Source: Tistlia sp040905785 (lineage in GTDB: Bacteria > Pseudomonadota > Alphaproteobacteria > Kiloniellales > DSM-21159). From it: DNA of 64,000 nt. The translations under genes were made by a program, and so were the position numbers. Location of the stretch: NCBI RefSeq assembly GCF_040905785.1, contig NZ_JBBDQW010000052.1, positions 1-64,000 on the forward strand, written 5' to 3'. The notes under the pieces are model-generated. The model saw nothing but the letters and a program-made list of their open reading frames with translations, was not told where the DNA came from and did no database searches. Shown here piece after piece: positions 36,053-44,520 of the stretch (positions within the stretch are counted from its first letter, which is position 1; each line of letters starts with the position of its first letter).

Positions 36053-36847
36053 TCAAGAAACCGGTTGCGCCGACCGGTCGGCCGGCGCCTGTTGCTGTTC
36101 GCTGGTCTCGCTGGTCTCGCTGGTCTCGCTGGTCTCGCTGGTCTCGCTGGTCTCGCCGGTCTCGCTGGTCTCGCTGGTCTCGCCGGTCTCGCTGGTCTCG
36201 CTGGCGGTCAGCGCGTGGGACAGGATCTCGTCGATCTCGGCCCACAGCCGCTTGCCGCTGCGCTCGGCGCCGCCGTCGGCCCATTCGACGCGGGCGTCTC
36301 CGGGGCCGAGCTCCTCGTCGGCCAGCAGCACCACGCGGCCTTCGTAGGCCGCCGCGAGCTTCAGGGCGTCCATGCGACCGCGCAGCGCGTCGAGCAGGTC
36401 GTCGGGCGCCCGGACCACGACCCGGGGCTCCTCGTGCAGGCGTTCCAGGCAGGCGTGCACCAGGCCCTCGATCTCGCCCAGGCCGTGCCGCTCGCTGAGC
36501 AGCGGGAACAGCTTGCGGACCACCGCGATGGCGCTTTCCAGGACCTGGACCGTCGCCGCCTCGCGGCGCTCGTCGAGGCGCCCGAGGGCCTCCTGCACGC
36601 CCGCGGCGAAGACGGACAGGGCCTCGGCGCCGGTCGACTCCGCGGACCGGCGCGCTTCGCTCAGCGCCTGATCGCGGCCCTGGTCCGCACCCTCGCGGTA
36701 GGCGGCCTCGCGCACCGCCTCCAGCTCCTCGGCCGAGAAGCTCGGCGGCGGCGGCGCAGCAGGCTCCGGCGGCGGCGCCGCCGGAGCGGCCTGCCGGGCC
36801 TCCGGGTCGAAGCTGGTGTCGAAGAGGAACTTGCGGGCGTTCGTCAT
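36053..36847 (-). CDS. fliH: Flagellar assembly protein FliH with a Ser-Glu-Thr repeat tail
   Basis: 264 aa. The N-terminal KFLFDTSFD start and Pro-rich stretch, the Glu/Ala-rich helical middle (AEELEAVREAAYREGADQGRD), and the VRKLFPLLSERHGLGEIEGLV region match alphaproteobacterial FliH (FlbE), the regulator of FliI. The C-terminal end is unusual: after residue about 215 come 11 units of SET or GET, then QQQAPADRSAQPVS. The tail is coded by an 11 x 9-bp perfect-phase repeat and is absent in ordinary FliH proteins. The gene lies 17 nt after fliG and 11 nt before fliN. Confidence 0.92.
   Translation of the reverse strand: MTNARKFLFDTSFDPEARQAAPAAPPPEPAAPPPPSFSAEELEAVREAAYREGADQGRDQALSEARRSAESTGAEALSVFAAGVQEALGRLDERREAATVQVLESAIAVVRKLFPLLSERHGLGEIEGLVHACLERLHEEPRVVVRAPDDLLDALRGRMDALKLAAAYEGRVVLLADEELGPGDARVEWADGGAERSGKRLWAEIDEILSHALTASETSETGETSETSETGETSETSETSETSETSETSEQQQAPADRSAQPVS
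36102..36200. repeat. 9-bp tandem repeat, 11 units, inside fliH
   Basis: CTGGTCTCG on the plus strand repeats 11 times in register (36102-36200); units 7 and 10 have C for T at position 2, turning Ser to Gly. The array stays in frame, so loss or gain of units would change only tail length. Confidence 0.95.
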
Positions 36848-36864
36848 GTGCGCTGCCGAGCCGG

Positions 36865-37893
36865 TCAGTAGACCAGCTCGTCGTCCCCCTTGCTGTCGGC
36901 GATGACGATTTCGCCCTTGGCGGCAAGATCCTTGGCGGTCTGGACGATGGTCAGCTGGGCTTCGTCGACGTCGCGCAGCCGGACCGGGCCCATGCTGGCC
37001 ATGTCCTCCTTCATGATCTTGGCGGCGCGCTCGGACATGTTGGCGAAGAAAGTCTCGCGCAGCGACTCCGAGGCGCCCTTGAGGGCGATGCCCAGCTTGT
37101 CTTTCTGGATCGAGCGCAGCAGCGTCTGGATGCCGCCCGTGTCGAGCTTGCTCAGATCCTCGAAGGTGAACATCAGCGCGCGGATGCGCTCGGCCGACTC
37201 ACGGTTGCGCTCCTCGAGCGCGGTCAGGAAGCGGCTCTCCATGTTGCGGTCGAGACAGTTGAAGATCTCGGCCATCATCTCGTGGCTGTCGCGCCGGCTG
37301 GTGCGCGCCAGGTTGCTCATGAACTCGTTCCTGAGCGTCCGCTCGACGTCGTCGAGCACCTCCTTCTGCACGGCCTCCATGCGCAGCATGCGCATGACGA
37401 CCTCCAGGGCGAAGGGCTCCGGCAGCATCGCCAGCACGCGCGAGGCGTGCTCGGCCTTGATCTTCGACAGCACGACGGCGACGGTCTGCGGGTACTCGTT
37501 CTTCAAGTAGTTGGCGAGCACCGTCTCGTTGACGTTGCCGAGCTTGTCCCACATGGTCCGGCCGGCCGGACCACGGATGTCCTCCATGATCGAGTCGACC
37601 TTGTCCTTGTCCATGACCTTCATGAGCAGGCGCTCGGTCGACTCGAAGTTGCCGACCAGCGAGCCCGTCGAGGAGATCTGCTCGGCGAACTCGACGAACA
37701 GCCGCTCGACGATGGAGGATGAGACGGTGCCCAGGTTGGCCATCGTCTGCGACAGCTCCTTGATCTCATCGTCTTCCATCATGCCGAACAGGCGCGCGGC
37801 GTTCTCTTCGCCGACGGCCATCATCAGCACGGCGGCCTTCTCGGGGCCGGAGAGGGCTCGGTAGTCCTCGCGCAGGCGCATGGCAGGAGGCAT
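36865..37893 (-). CDS. fliG: Flagellar motor switch protein FliG
   Basis: A 342-aa rotor protein. The N-terminal domain binds FliF (REDYRALSGPEKAAVLMMAVG), the middle domain holds the EHPQ-like segment, and the C-terminal domain has the charged torque helix (SLRETFFANMSERAAKIMKEDM in pieces, then GPVRLRDVDEAQ). Length and order are canonical. ATG 37893 or ATG 37881 could be the start. It follows fliF after a gap filled by a 15-nt tandem repeat. Confidence 0.96.
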   Translation of the reverse strand: MPPAMRLREDYRALSGPEKAAVLMMAVGEENAARLFGMMEDDEIKELSQTMANLGTVSSSIVERLFVEFAEQISSTGSLVGNFESTERLLMKVMDKDKVDSIMEDIRGPAGRTMWDKLGNVNETVLANYLKNEYPQTVAVVLSKIKAEHASRVLAMLPEPFALEVVMRMLRMEAVQKEVLDDVERTLRNEFMSNLARTSRRDSHEMMAEIFNCLDRNMESRFLTALEERNRESAERIRALMFTFEDLSKLDTGGIQTLLRSIQKDKLGIALKGASESLRETFFANMSERAAKIMKEDMASMGPVRLRDVDEAQLTIVQTAKDLAAKGEIVIADSKGDDELVY

Positions 37894-37906
37894 GGAAGTC
37901 TCGGTC

Positions 37907-37981
37907 CTTCGGTCTGGCGGTCGGCGGTCTGGCGGTTTGCGATCTGGCGGTTTGCGATCTGGCGGTCGGTGTCGTGGCGGC
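37907..37981. repeat. 15-nt tandem repeat, 5 units, between fliF and fliG
   Basis: Five consecutive 15-nt units end in CTGGCGGT or a close variant (37907-37921, -37936, -37951, -37966, -37981); units 3 and 4 are identical (TTGCGATCTGGCGGT). They fill most of the 113-nt spacer between the fliF stop and the fliG start within one operon. Confidence 0.85.
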
Positions 37982-38006
37982 CGGGGCGCTTCGGCGCCTC
38001 AGCGGA

Positions 38007-39770
38007 TCAGGTTTCCTGGTGGAGCCAGGTGCGCAGGATGCCCGTGGCCTCCTCGGGGTGCTTCTCGACGATCTCGGAGATCTTGCGCAGCGAGGAGGCG
38101 CGCACGCGGCCCTCGACCTTGCTGATGTCGATCATCTGGTCGATCTCGTCGTCTTCCTCGCCGAGCGTGGGCGTCAGCCCGTTCTGTGTCGCCAGCGCGG
38201 TCCCGCCGCGGGCGGGGGGGCCGCTGAGCAGGCCGGGCTGCCCGGAGGGACCGCCCAGGGCCGGCCGGGCGCCGCCGGCAGCCTCGCCGGCGAGCAGGCC
38301 GCCGATGTCGCCGGCCACCGACATCTGACGCTCCATCAGGCGACTGACCAGCGGCCGGATCACCAGCAGCAGGACCAGGACCGCGACGACGCCGAGCACC
38401 AGCATCTCGGCCATCCGCATGACCTGGCGCTGGTCGAGACCGAGCAGCAGGCTTTCCGGCGCCGCTGTGCCGTAGGCGTCGCTGGTCGAGGCGAACTGCA
38501 GGTTGGCGATCTCGATGGTGTCGCCACGCGACTCGTCGATGCCGACCGCGTTGCGCGCCAGGGCGGCGAGCTTGGCCAGGTCCTCCTCGGAGCGCGCCTG
38601 GTAGACCGGGTTACCCTCGGCGTCGGGGACATAGGTGCCATTGACCAGCACCGCCACGCTCAGGCGCCGAATCGCGCCGCTTTCGCGGACGTGGGTCGTC
38701 ACGACGCGGCTGATCTCGTAGTTGACCGTCTCCTCGAGGCGGCTGGTGGAGGAGGTCTGGCTCTCGGCGCCGAGCTGCGGGAGGTTGGCGTCGGGCAGGT
38801 TGTTGTTGACGGTCACCGCCTCTTCGCCGGCCTGGTTGTCCTTGGACTGCTCCTCGACGGTCTGGGTCGAGCGCACGACCTGGCTGTCGGGGTCGTAGAT
38901 CTCGGAGTTCTCGGTGACCCGGTCGAAGTCGAGCTCGGCCGAGACCTCGGCGCGCACGTTGCCGACGCCGACGGAGCGCTCCAGCAGCTCCTCGACCTGG
39001 CTGGCCAGGCGCACCTCCATGCTGGCGCGCATCTCCTGGGCGGTTCCAGCGGCCCCGTCCTCGCCGCCGCGGTTGCGGGCCAGCAGGTTGCCCTGGTCGT
39101 CGATCAGCGCGACCTGTTCGGGCTGCATGCCCGGGACGGCGGCGGCGACGAGCTGCTGGATCGCGGCGATCTGGCCGCTCGAGAGGCGGCGCGCGCCGCT
39201 CATCGTGAGCACGATCGAGGCCGAAGGCTGGTTGCGCTCGCGGCTGAACAGCTCGCGCTGCGGCAACACCAGATGCACGCGCGTCTGGCGCACACCCTCG
39301 ATGGAGCGGATGGTGCGCGCGAGCTCGCCCTCGAGGGCGCGTACGTGATTGATGTTCTGCAGGAAACTGGACGTACCGAGGCCTTCCGACTGGTCGAACA
39401 GCTCGTAGCCGATCGAGCCGCCGCTGGGCAGTCCGCGCTCGGCCATCGCCAGACGCAGCCGCGCGACCTCGTCGGCCGGCACCATGATCCGCGTTCCGTC
39501 CGCAGAGATCTGGTAGGCGACGCCCTGGGCCTCCAGCTCGCCGACGATCTTGGAGCCCTCTGTCGGTTCGAGCTCGCCGTAGAGCAGCTGCATGTCGGGT
39601 GTCGTCACGCGCCCGGCGAAGTAGACGAAGAAGGCGAGAATCGCGGCGGCCACGCCGACCATCAGGCCGAGCCGGAGCGGTCCGAGCGTGCGCAGGGTTT
39701 CGACGAAGGTGTTCACAGCCGGGGAGCCTACCGCTTCAGGGTTGTCTAGCGGCGCGGCAGCAAACGCCAT
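38007..39770 (-). CDS. fliF: Flagellar MS-ring protein FliF
   Basis: 587 aa. The first membrane helix (RLGLMVGVAAAILAFFVYFAG) lies near residue 35-55 and the second (MAEMLVLGVVAVLVLLLVIRPL) near 460. Between them are the ring-building motifs including LYGELEPTEGSKIV and the RIMVPADEVARLRLAMAERGLP segment. The C-terminal end (EVVE/HPEEATGILRTWLHQET) binds FliG. ATG 39770 is used; GTG 39716 is an alternative. It heads the long minus operon. A CtrA box lies about 30 nt upstream of the ATG and an FlbD-like element about 70 nt upstream. Confidence 0.96.
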   Translation of the reverse strand: MAFAAAPLDNPEAVGSPAVNTFVETLRTLGPLRLGLMVGVAAAILAFFVYFAGRVTTPDMQLLYGELEPTEGSKIVGELEAQGVAYQISADGTRIMVPADEVARLRLAMAERGLPSGGSIGYELFDQSEGLGTSSFLQNINHVRALEGELARTIRSIEGVRQTRVHLVLPQRELFSRERNQPSASIVLTMSGARRLSSGQIAAIQQLVAAAVPGMQPEQVALIDDQGNLLARNRGGEDGAAGTAQEMRASMEVRLASQVEELLERSVGVGNVRAEVSAELDFDRVTENSEIYDPDSQVVRSTQTVEEQSKDNQAGEEAVTVNNNLPDANLPQLGAESQTSSTSRLEETVNYEISRVVTTHVRESGAIRRLSVAVLVNGTYVPDAEGNPVYQARSEEDLAKLAALARNAVGIDESRGDTIEIANLQFASTSDAYGTAAPESLLLGLDQRQVMRMAEMLVLGVVAVLVLLLVIRPLVSRLMERQMSVAGDIGGLLAGEAAGGARPALGGPSGQPGLLSGPPARGGTALATQNGLTPTLGEEDDEIDQMIDISKVEGRVRASSLRKISEIVEKHPEEATGILRTWLHQET

Positions 39771-39800
39771 CCGCGCAGCGATAGGCTAGGGCCCGCTGGG

Positions 39801-39815
39801 TAAAGGCTAGGTTAA
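39801..39815 (-). promoter_or_regulatory. CtrA box upstream of fliF
   Basis: On the minus strand TTAA-CCTAGCC-TTTA matches TTAA-N7-TTAA at 7 of 8. It lies 31-45 nt before the fliF ATG. In Caulobacter fliF is a class II gene activated by CtrA, so the place fits; binding is inferred. Confidence 0.65.
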
Positions 39816-39840
39816 CCGGCGGAAAATTTTGCCTAGTGCC

Positions 39841-39855
39841 CGGCAGAATTTTCCC
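39841..39855 (-). promoter_or_regulatory. FlbD (ftr)-like element upstream of fliF
   Basis: CGGCAGAATTTTCCC: the left half CGGCA of the inverted repeat CGGCA-N5-TGCCG is perfect and the right half is partial. In Caulobacter FlbD represses fliF through such a site; the same role here is inferred. No sigma-54 promoter is seen nearby. Confidence 0.45.
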
Positions 39856-39911
39856 GTCTGGAAGGCCCACGAGAAGGCGAGGCGGCAACGGCCCCGCGGG
39901 GGATCGGCCGG

Positions 39912-40253
39912 CTACTCCGCCGCGGCCGCCCCGGCGCCGCCGGACGGCCGCCGCCGGTAGTCCTGCAGGCGGGTCGTGCGCAGGCCGCGCAGGCCGTGCG
40001 ACTCGATCATGCGCTGCCAGGAGAGGAACTCCTCGACCGAGAGGGTGTAGCGCCGGCAGGCCTCCTCGAGCGAGATCAGCCCGCAACGCACGCCGGCCAC
40101 CACCTCCGCCTTGCGGCGGATCACCCAGCGCTTGGTATCGGGCGGCGGGAGGTCGTCGAGCGACATCGGAATCCCATCGGGCCCGATGACGTGCGTCGGT
40201 CTCTCTCGCTCCGGCGTCGCCGAGGTGGTCCTACCTGGGCTCTGGGAGGTCAT
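39912..40253 (-). CDS. sciP: CtrA inhibitor SciP (DUF1153 family)
   Basis: A 113-aa small protein. After a variable 20-residue start the DUF1153 core reads VIGPDGIPMSLDDLPPPDTKRW, VIRRKAEVVAGVR, ISLEEACRRYTLSVEEFLSWQ and GLRGLRTTRLQDYR. SciP binds CtrA on DNA and blocks transcription of CtrA-activated genes, a cell cycle feedback. Its helix-turn-helix lies around LEEACRRYTLSVEEFLSW. The gene stands just upstream of fliF on the same strand; its own promoter region has a CtrA-type box, the feedback expected. Confidence 0.93.
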   Translation of the reverse strand: MTSQSPGRTTSATPERERPTHVIGPDGIPMSLDDLPPPDTKRWVIRRKAEVVAGVRCGLISLEEACRRYTLSVEEFLSWQRMIESHGLRGLRTTRLQDYRRRPSGGAGAAAAE

Positions 40254-40307
40254 CTGGTGCTCCGCATACGTGCAGTCTCATCTATCCACAGGCTACGGGC
40301 GGGGGGC

Positions 40308-40322
40308 TTAAAATTCCCTAAA
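40308..40322 (-). promoter_or_regulatory. CtrA box upstream of sciP
   Basis: TTAA-AATTCCC-TAAA matches 7 of 8; a further TTAA at 40331-40334 lies 8 nt beyond. It stands about 55 nt before the sciP ATG in the only AT-rich patch of this 290-nt gap. Confidence 0.6.
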
Positions 40323-40456
40323 ATCAATAGTTAAGGGAGAAGTCGTGCCAAATGCGGGAGACCTGGGCGGGAACGTGCGGCAAGCCGGCGGCGCAATCCC
40401 GCCGGGAAGGGCGCCGGCCGCATCGTCGCTAAGCGTGTGTTCCCTCGGAAAGGCTC

Positions 40457-40492
40457 GACCCGGCCGCTACCATCCTGGTGGTCGGCCGGGTC
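40457..40492 (-). terminator. Hairpin ending the hook operon
   Basis: GACCCGGCCG (40457-40466) pairs with CGGCCGGGTC (40483-40492), with an inner ACCA/TGGT stem and a 3-nt loop. It lies about 50 nt past the flgE stop on the minus strand. There is only a weak T-stretch (CCTTTCC) after it. The rest of the 40254-40544 gap holds the sciP control region. Confidence 0.6.
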
Positions 40493-40544
40493 GGCGGGAC
40501 CCCGGGGCGTACCCCGGATCCGTGCCGGACTAGTGAACCTGGGA

Positions 40545-41807
40545 TCAGCGGCGGATCCGGATCAGTTCGTCCAGCATCTCGTCGGCGGTGGTGATCACCT
40601 TGGCGCTGGCGGAGTAGGCGCGCTGGGTGACGATCATGTCGGTGAACTCCTCGGCCAGGTCGACGTTGGAGGCCTCCAGGGCGCCCGAGGCGAGCTTGCC
40701 GGCGCCGCCGGAGTTCGCCCCTCCCAGGGTCACGTCGCCGGATTCGGCGGTCTGGAGGTAGGCGTTGCCGTCGCGCGCGGCCAGGCCGTTGGGGTTGGAG
40801 AACTGCGCGACCGGGATCTTGTAGATGTCCTTGGTCTCGCCGTTGTCGAACAGCGCCGTGACGACGCCCTCCTCGTTGATCACGACCCCCGCGTACTCGC
40901 CGAAGCGCACGCCGTTCTGGTCGATCTTGCCGAGCGAGAACTGGCCGGCGAACTGCGTCAGGCCGCCGATCTCGCCGACCGTGCCGATGTCGATGGCGAT
41001 GTTCGAGGCGCCGGCGCCGCCGGTCGTCCAGGTGATCGCGATCGGCGGCTGGGTGATCGCCGTCGGCACGCCGTTGCCGTCGAAGGTGATCGAGCCGGCG
41101 CCGCCGCCGGTGACCGTGCCGCTCGTCGCGCCGGTGCCGGCAAGGATCGGATCCGCCACCGTGTAGGTCCAGTCGTTGTCTGCGACCTTGGTGAAGGTCA
41201 GGGTGACGTCGTGAGCGTTGCCCAGCGAGTCGTAGACCTGGATCGAGATGTCCTGGTCGTCACCGACGGCAGCGGTCGAGGGCAGGTTGGCGCCCAGCTC
41301 GGCGGCCGAGGTGGCGCGCGCGGTGCCCGAGAGGTTGCCGATGTTGACCGTCTGCAGCGACGACAGCACCGAGGTGTTGCCGATCGGGTCGCCGTTGGGG
41401 TCGAGGGCCCAGCCCTGCAGGTAGTAGCCGGCGGTGTTGCGCAGGTTGCCGCTGGCGTCGCGGTTGAACGAGCCGGCGCGGGTGAACATGAAGTTGTCGC
41501 CCAGGCCCGGCGTTGCCGCCTCGTTGACGACGAAGAAGCCGTTGCCCGAGACCGCGATGTCGGTCCCCGAGGCCGAGGCCTGCAGCAGCCCCTGCTTGTC
41601 GAGCTGCTGCGCCGGGTTCGCCCGCACGCCGCCCGGCGTGTAGACCTGCTTGTTGATCGACTGGGTGACCAGGGTCGAGAACTGGGCCTTGGTCGACTTG
41701 TAGCCCACCGTGTTCACGTTGGAGATGTTGTCCGAGATCATCCCGAGCGCTCGGCTCTGGGCGGACAGGCCGGACACGCCGGAGAACATCGCGCCGTAGA
41801 TACTCAT
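40545..41807 (-). CDS. flgE: Flagellar hook protein FlgE
   Basis: A 420-aa rod/hook-family protein. The N-terminal rod signature is SIYGAMFSGVSGLSAQSRALGMISDNISNVNTVGYKS in pieces, and the C-terminal signature SNVDLAEEFTDMIVTQRAYSASAKVITTADEMLDEL in pieces. The middle is Thr/Gly/Asp-rich beta structure. FlgE polymerises into the hook. GGAGAGAG precedes ATG 41807. It lies 65 nt after flgD. Confidence 0.96.
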   Translation of the reverse strand: MSIYGAMFSGVSGLSAQSRALGMISDNISNVNTVGYKSTKAQFSTLVTQSINKQVYTPGGVRANPAQQLDKQGLLQASASGTDIAVSGNGFFVVNEAATPGLGDNFMFTRAGSFNRDASGNLRNTAGYYLQGWALDPNGDPIGNTSVLSSLQTVNIGNLSGTARATSAAELGANLPSTAAVGDDQDISIQVYDSLGNAHDVTLTFTKVADNDWTYTVADPILAGTGATSGTVTGGGAGSITFDGNGVPTAITQPPIAITWTTGGAGASNIAIDIGTVGEIGGLTQFAGQFSLGKIDQNGVRFGEYAGVVINEEGVVTALFDNGETKDIYKIPVAQFSNPNGLAARDGNAYLQTAESGDVTLGGANSGGAGKLASGALEASNVDLAEEFTDMIVTQRAYSASAKVITTADEMLDELIRIRR

Positions 41808-41872
41808 GGGATCACTCTCTCCTCTGGGAGCGGCCGCGTTCGGCCGCTCGGAAAATGGGGGTCCGTCGCGCG

Positions 41873-42550
41873 TCAGCTGGCGGCGATGGGATCGCGGAAG
41901 GCGGTGATGTCCTCGACCCTGACCGGCGCATCGCCGACCATCAGCTGCAGAATGCCGTCGATCGTCTCCACGCCGCTGATCTTGCCGATCGTGAAGGTCT
42001 TGGCGTCCACCGTCGCATCCTCGGCGTCGGTGGCGCGGACCTGGATCGTGTAGCCGCCGAGCTCCGCCGGGTTGCCGAAGTCGTCGGCACCGTCCCAGAT
42101 CAGCTCGTGGCGGCCGGCACCGGTCGGACCCTCGATCGTGCGGACCGTCCGGCCGCTGCTGTCGGTCAGCAGAATCTCGACCCGCTCGGCCTCGCCGGCG
42201 AGGTCGTAGACGATCGGCGCGCCGCCCTCCGTCAGGTTGACGCGATCGCCCTCGGCCTCGACGTACTTGCCGAGGAAACCGACCAGCTGCGCCGCCTCGT
42301 TGAAGGCCTGGCCGTTGATCAGCTGGTCGAGCTTGTCATTGGTCTTGAGCTGCTGCTCGACGCCGCTGAAGGCGACCAGCTGTTCGGTGAACTTGGCGCT
42401 GTCCATCGGGTCCAGGGGATCCTGGTTCTGCAGCTGCGTGGTCAGCAGCAGCAGGAAGTTGTCGAAGGTCTCGGACAGGCTCTGATCCCCGGCGATGTTG
42501 CTTTTCCCGCCGGTACTAGTCTGGGTCTGAGTGGTGCTGTTGATGTCCAT
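41873..42550 (-). CDS. flgD: Hook assembly cap protein FlgD
   Basis: A 225-aa protein. The N-terminal FlgD motif is FLLLLTTQLQNQDPLDPMDS with the FTEQLVAFSGVEQQ helix; the C-terminal half is a tudor/Ig-like pair (GRTVRTIEGPTGAGRHELIWDG). It caps the growing hook and is discarded later. It starts 13 nt after the fliK stop with GAGGAG upstream. Confidence 0.95.
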   Translation of the reverse strand: MDINSTTQTQTSTGGKSNIAGDQSLSETFDNFLLLLTTQLQNQDPLDPMDSAKFTEQLVAFSGVEQQLKTNDKLDQLINGQAFNEAAQLVGFLGKYVEAEGDRVNLTEGGAPIVYDLAGEAERVEILLTDSSGRTVRTIEGPTGAGRHELIWDGADDFGNPAELGGYTIQVRATDAEDATVDAKTFTIGKISGVETIDGILQLMVGDAPVRVEDITAFRDPIAAS

Positions 42551-42563
42551 CGGTCCAGTCTCC

Positions 42564-43964
42564 TCAGACGCGGATGTTCACGGCGCCGTCGTGGCGCGCC
42601 TCGGCTCGCCCGGGCTGCGTTGGCAGATCGTCCTCGCCGTTGGCGCCGGCAGCACCGGTCTCGCCGCCCGCAAGGCCGTGGGCAAAGCCCTGGCCGGAGC
42701 GCTGCTGCTGGCCGCCGCGCAGGTCGAAGGTGATCGAGTTGCCGTCGGTCTGCAGCCCGGCGTTCTGAAGCGCCCGCTCGAGGCCGCGCACGTCGCGCTG
42801 CAGCAGGTCCATGGTGTCCTTGCGCTCGGCCTGGAGGACCGCGCGGACCGAACCGTCCTGGCCGAGCTCCAGCTTGATGTCGATGCGGCCGAGCTCGGCC
42901 GGATGCAGCTGGATCGACACGCGATCCTTGCCGATGCTGAGCGCCCGGTGCATCTGGACGGCCACCTGATCGGCCATCGGCGCCTGGGTCGGCGGACTCG
43001 GATTGGCCGGGGTGGCAGCCGCCTGCGCCATCTGTACCGCCGGCGCGCGCGTGCTTTCCGGGCCGGCAGGCAGCAGGATCTCGCTGTCGGCGGGGGCCTG
43101 CAGGACCGGGCTCTTGCCACCGGCGACGGCCTCCTGGCCGGCCAGCTTGCCGGCCGCTTCCGCGGCCAGGCCGGCGAAGGTCTTGGCGGCGGTGCCGTCG
43201 GCGATCTTGGCGGCGCCCTGGGGGCCGGCGCCCGTGCCGGCCGGGGTGCCGCCGGGTCCGTCCGCGGCGCTTTGGCCGGCACCCTCGGCCGAGGCGGCGA
43301 GGCTTGCCGCGAGAGCGGTGTTGCCGGACAGGGCGCCACGCGGGGTCTGGGCGGCCGGGTCGAGGCGCACCTCGCCCCGCGTCTGGCCGTCCTCCGCAGC
43401 GATGCGGAAGGCGCTGGCCGCGGTCTGTGCTGCGGCAGTGGTCTGCGCTGCGGCAGTGGTCTGCTGGGCCGTCGCAACGACGGTGGCGGGTGTGGCTCCG
43501 GCACCGGCCACGCCGGCGGCGGGCTGGGTCGCGGCGGTCGGCTGCCCCTGCTGTGCCGTCTGGGCGGTGGCGGTGGCCTGCCCGCTCGTGGCGACCTGCG
43601 TTGCAGGAGCGCCGGGCACCTGGCCGACCCTCTCGCCCTGGCCGGTGGCGGTCTTGCCGTCCTTTGCCGGAACCTCCGGGACATCCGAGGCCTGGCGATC
43701 CGACTCGCCGGCGTCGTCTCCGGCCTTCCGCGGTGTGCTTCCGCCGCCCGCGGCGTCCTTGGCCGTTGGCGCCTCGGCGGCTGCCGCCGTGCCTTCCGGC
43801 TCGTCGTCGGGCCGCCTGCGCGGGGTCGGCTCGGGGGCGGCGGGGGGCTTGCTCCCGAGGGTGCCGAGCAGGTCGGCGAAGCCCTTGCCGCCGGAGCCCC
43901 TGCCGGGGTCGGCGCGGTCCTGCACGTGCGGACCGGAAGAGGTGGCGGCCAGAATGTCCATCAT
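42564..43964 (-). CDS. fliK: Flagellar hook-length control protein FliK
   Basis: 466 aa. The first 350 residues are Ala/Thr/Gln/Pro-rich and disordered, with a short AAQTTAAAQT repeat, as expected of the secreted ruler. The C-terminal domain at about 370-450 has DRVSIQLHPAELGRIDIKLEL and LLQRDVRGLERALQNAGL, the conserved substrate-specificity switch domain that acts on FlhB. It starts the fliK-flgD-flgE unit. No sigma-54 site is seen directly upstream, so it may be read from the flagellin 1/fliS promoter. Confidence 0.93.
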   Translation of the reverse strand: MMDILAATSSGPHVQDRADPGRGSGGKGFADLLGTLGSKPPAAPEPTPRRRPDDEPEGTAAAAEAPTAKDAAGGGSTPRKAGDDAGESDRQASDVPEVPAKDGKTATGQGERVGQVPGAPATQVATSGQATATAQTAQQGQPTAATQPAAGVAGAGATPATVVATAQQTTAAAQTTAAAQTAASAFRIAAEDGQTRGEVRLDPAAQTPRGALSGNTALAASLAASAEGAGQSAADGPGGTPAGTGAGPQGAAKIADGTAAKTFAGLAAEAAGKLAGQEAVAGGKSPVLQAPADSEILLPAGPESTRAPAVQMAQAAATPANPSPPTQAPMADQVAVQMHRALSIGKDRVSIQLHPAELGRIDIKLELGQDGSVRAVLQAERKDTMDLLQRDVRGLERALQNAGLQTDGNSITFDLRGGQQQRSGQGFAHGLAGGETGAAGANGEDDLPTQPGRAEARHDGAVNIRV

Positions 43965-44045
43965 GGATCGCTCGTCATCTTGAACGCGTCGACCGTCCTG
44001 GCCGTGCGCGTCGGGGGCGTCGGGTAAGGAGGTGAGGCCGGCGGC

Positions 44046-44444
44046 TCAGGCCGCCGGGCTCACCGCGCCGCCGGACTCGATCCGTCGGTCGAGCTCGTGC
44101 CAGGAGTCGCGCAGCGGCTGCAGCAGCCGGATCGCCTCCTCGGCGGTATCGAGGTCGTTGTAGATGTTGATGCGCTGGAGCCGCGGGATCAGGAAGCTGT
44201 AGAGCCTGCCGAGATTGTCCGCGACCTCGCCACCCTGCTCGTGGTCGAGGCAGAGGTAGAGGGTGGCGAGCAGCTCGCTGGCGATGCTGACCGCGTTGCA
44301 GCGCGCCTCGATGTCCTTGCGGTGGATCGCCTCGATCGAGGCGCGCAGGGCACCGATGGTCTCGTCGTAAAGCGTGACAACCAGGCGGCTCGGCGGCTGG
44401 GACAGCAGCATGTCGTTGCTGACCGGAGAGGCGTTCATGGCCAT
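44046..44444 (-). CDS. fliS: Flagellin chaperone FliS (copy 1)
   Basis: A 132-aa helical protein. PSRLVVTLYDETIGALRASIEA and KDIEARCNAVSIASELLATLY follow the FliS pattern, then GGEVADNLGRLYSFLIPRL. FliS binds the flagellin C-terminus and prevents early polymerisation. AAGGAG precedes ATG 44444. It lies 76 nt after flagellin 1. A second FliS gene at 46117 has the same helices but a different tail. Confidence 0.9.
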   Translation of the reverse strand: MAMNASPVSNDMLLSQPPSRLVVTLYDETIGALRASIEAIHRKDIEARCNAVSIASELLATLYLCLDHEQGGEVADNLGRLYSFLIPRLQRINIYNDLDTAEEAIRLLQPLRDSWHELDRRIESGGAVSPAA

Positions 44445-44520
44445 GAGGTGACTCCTTTCTTGTCCTGGCGGCGCGGCCCACCCGGCCCGTCTGGCGGGTC
44501 GGCGGCCGACCGGGCGGGAA

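Noticed and set aside
36102..36200. Regular repeats that might be a CRISPR array
   Set aside because: The 9-bp units are contiguous, without spacers, and in frame inside fliH; no cas gene is present anywhere in the window.
40345..40533. Small plus-strand frame in the sciP-flgE gap
   Set aside because: No ribosome site, no homology by eye, and it overlaps the hook-operon hairpin.
44445..44520. Stem GGTCGGC/GCCGACC after flagellin 1 as a terminator
   Set aside because: The full stem would leave a one-base loop and no T-run follows; fliS downstream is probably co-transcribed.
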